Below, in pieces: positions 22,898 through 24,339 of a stretch of 24,339 nt of DNA; positions within the stretch are counted from its first letter, which is position 1, and each line of letters starts with the position of its first letter. The stretch covers positions 1 through 24,339 of the forward strand of contig JBEVNX010000083.1 of NCBI GenBank assembly GCA_040507895.1, in the 5' to 3' direction. The notes below the pieces were generated by a model, which saw only the letters and a program-made list of their open reading frames with translations, was not told where the DNA came from and searched no databases. Source of the DNA: JBEVNX01 sp040507895. GTDB taxonomy: Bacteria > Desulfobacterota > Binatia > JACPRU01. The position numbers were made by a program, and so were the translations under genes.

Positions 22898-24339
22898 ATG
22901 CAGAACACCGCTGCCCAGGCCGCCAAAACCGCGAAGACCGCCGAGGGATTGGACCGCCCCGCGAGCCAACAGGATGCCGCCGAGCGCTCGATGATCAGCG
23001 CGATGGCGGTCAACGCGCTCGTGTCCATGGATCGCTCTCAGATCCTCTCGGCCGCCGGGCGGCTCGCGGCCCGCGCCGCGATGGATCCGGGGCTGCTTGC
23101 GCGGCGTGGCCTCGGGCTCGCCCGTGAGATCGTCGAGATCGTCGTCGGTCGGAGCGAGCGCGCTCCGGAAGCGGGCGATCGACGCTTCGCTGATCCGGCC
23201 TTCGAGAAGCACCCGGGCTACCACCGCCTGATGCAAGCCTACCTGGCGGTCCGCGCCACCCTCCTTGCGTTCGTCGAAGAGGTCGACTTCGACCGCAAGA
23301 GCCGCGATCGCGCGCGCTTCGCGCTGTCGCTGCTCACGGAGGCGCTATCGCCGACCAACACCTTGATCGGCAATCCGGCCGCGCTGAAGCGAGCGTTCGA
23401 TACCGCAGGCGTGAGCCTCGCCATCGGGCTGAAGAATCTGGTCACCGACTACGTCGAGAACGACGGCATGCCTTCCCAGGTCGACCGCCGGCCGTTCAAA
23501 GTCGGTGAGAACCTCGCGATCACGCCGGGCCAGGTGGTGTTTCGCAACGAGGTCCTCGAGCTCATCCAGTACGCGGCGGCGACCCCCGAAGTCTACGAGA
23601 AGCCTTTCTTCTTCATCCCTCCGCAGGTGAACAAGTACTACGTGTTCGACCTCGCGCCCGGGCGCAGCCTCATGGAGTTCGCCGTCAAGTCGGGCTTCAC
23701 GACGTTCGCGGTGAGCTGGCGAAATCCGACGCCGGCGCAGAGGGACTGGGGCCTCGGTGCCTACATCTCGGCGCTGCTCGAGGCGAGCGACGCGGTGCGC
23801 GAGATCACCGGATCCGAGCAGATCAACGTGATGGGCGCCTGCGCGGGTGGCATCACCACGGCGGTCTTCCTGGCCTATCTCGCCCACCGCGGCGATGCTC
23901 GCTTCAGCTCGGCGACGTTCCCGGTGACGATGATCGACATGGGCGATCCCGGCATGATCGGTATCTTCACTTCGGAGGCGACGATCGCGTCTTCGCTGCG
24001 CCGATCGGCGGAAAAGGGCATCCTCTCGGGCTCCGACCTGGCGCGCGTCTTCGCGTGGCTTCGCCCAAACGACCTGGTATGGAACTACTGGGTCAACAAC
24101 TACCTGATGGGCGATTCTCCGCCGGCATTCGACATCCTCTACTGGAACAACGATTCGACGAACCTGCCGGCAACGTTGCATGCGGAGTTCCTCGACATCT
24201 TCCTGAAGAACTCGCTGACCCAGCCGGACGCGTTCACCGTGCTCGACGCCCCGATCGATCTCAAGAAGGTCGCGTGCGACGTCTATGCGATCGGCGCGCT
24301 CACCGATCACATCACGCCCTGGGACGCCTGCTACCGCAC
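22898..24339 (+). CDS. phaC: Poly(3-hydroxyalkanoate) synthase, 3' truncated by window
   Basis: Polymerises (R)-3-hydroxyacyl-CoA into storage polyester at the granule surface. The frame is open from ATG 22898 to the right edge, giving 480 residues and part of a codon. The N-terminal domain has SPTNTLIGNPAALKRAFDTAG and PFKVGENLAITPGQVVFRNE; the alpha/beta-hydrolase core has INVMGACAGGITTA with nucleophile Cys315, and GALTDHITPWDACYR with the catalytic Asp470. The catalytic His lies beyond the window. The Cys box GACAGG resembles class II (medium-chain) synthases more than the class I GYCVGG, although the N-terminal region is closer in size to class I; chain-length preference is uncertain. 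It follows a strong AGGAGG and diverges from the TetR gene. Confidence 0.93.
   Translation, partial: MQNTAAQAAKTAKTAEGLDRPASQQDAAERSMISAMAVNALVSMDRSQILSAAGRLAARAAMDPGLLARRGLGLAREIVEIVVGRSERAPEAGDRRFADPAFEKHPGYHRLMQAYLAVRATLLAFVEEVDFDRKSRDRARFALSLLTEALSPTNTLIGNPAALKRAFDTAGVSLAIGLKNLVTDYVENDGMPSQVDRRPFKVGENLAITPGQVVFRNEVLELIQYAAATPEVYEKPFFFIPPQVNKYYVFDLAPGRSLMEFAVKSGFTTFAVSWRNPTPAQRDWGLGAYISALLEASDAVREITGSEQINVMGACAGGITTAVFLAYLAHRGDARFSSATFPVTMIDMGDPGMIGIFTSEATIASSLRRSAEKGILSGSDLARVFAWLRPNDLVWNYWVNNYLMGDSPPAFDILYWNNDSTNLPATLHAEFLDIFLKNSLTQPDAFTVLDAPIDLKKVACDVYAIGALTDHITPWDACYR

Noticed and set aside
1..24339. Mobile elements, CRISPR arrays, tRNA or rRNA genes
   Set aside because: Looked for transposase or integrase motifs, regularly spaced repeats and cloverleaf-like stretches with CCA ends; none were found.

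Overview
This is a high-GC bacterial chromosome segment with short intergenic gaps and many ATGA/GTGA stop-start overlaps. Gene content (nuoLMN, an 800-residue PlsB, a paa-type aromatic operon with PaaX, a GlxA-type regulator, a PHA synthase) points to a Gram-negative, aerobic, heterotrophic bacterium. Pseudomonadota, or a lineage formerly placed in the Deltaproteobacteria, is my best guess; I cannot fix the taxon from sequence alone. No tRNA, rRNA, CRISPR array, insertion sequence or integrase was recognised.

Region 1 (1-3829, + strand) is the 3' end of a respiratory complex I operon: the C-terminal part of nuoL, then nuoM and nuoN. Region 2 (3900-10718) is a mixed housekeeping and accessory stretch: a small cupin (-), a TVP38/DedA-type membrane protein (+), a GlxA-like regulator (-) interrupted by a single-base frameshift in a homopolymer, glycerol-3-phosphate acyltransferase plsB (+), a MerA-like flavin disulfide oxidoreductase (-) and a small MORN-like lipoprotein (-).

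Region 3 (10754-22123) is the most interesting part. A PaaX-type repressor gene (-) diverges from a long co-directional + strand operon: paaA, paaB, paaC, a phenylacetate-CoA ligase (paaK), a cytochrome P450, a short homogentisate-1,2-dioxygenase-like protein, a fumarylacetoacetate-hydrolase-family protein, an unusual metallo-beta-lactamase-fold protein, a PheA/MhpA-type FAD monooxygenase and a DUF2783 protein. The operon ends in a decayed gene of the cobalamin-independent methionine synthase (MetE C-terminal-like) family. It therefore combines part of the aerobic phenylacetyl-CoA epoxidation route (without paaD or paaE in the window) with a full set of enzymes for hydroxylating, cleaving and hydrolysing a hydroquinone-type ring. 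My inference is a composite aromatic acid pathway in which a phenylacetate-like acid can be CoA-activated and epoxidised, or hydroxylated by the P450/FAD enzymes and ring-cleaved in a homogentisate-like manner.

Region 4 (22130-24339) holds a TetR-family regulator (-) diverging from a poly(3-hydroxyalkanoate) synthase (phaC, +) that runs off the right edge. The 108-base gap between them carries four TTGAC/GTCAA half-sites arranged as two inverted repeats, and a possible 20-codon ORF with a strong ribosome binding site. The link to region 3 could be metabolic (acetyl-CoA and acyl-CoA from aromatics feeding polyester storage), but that is inference.
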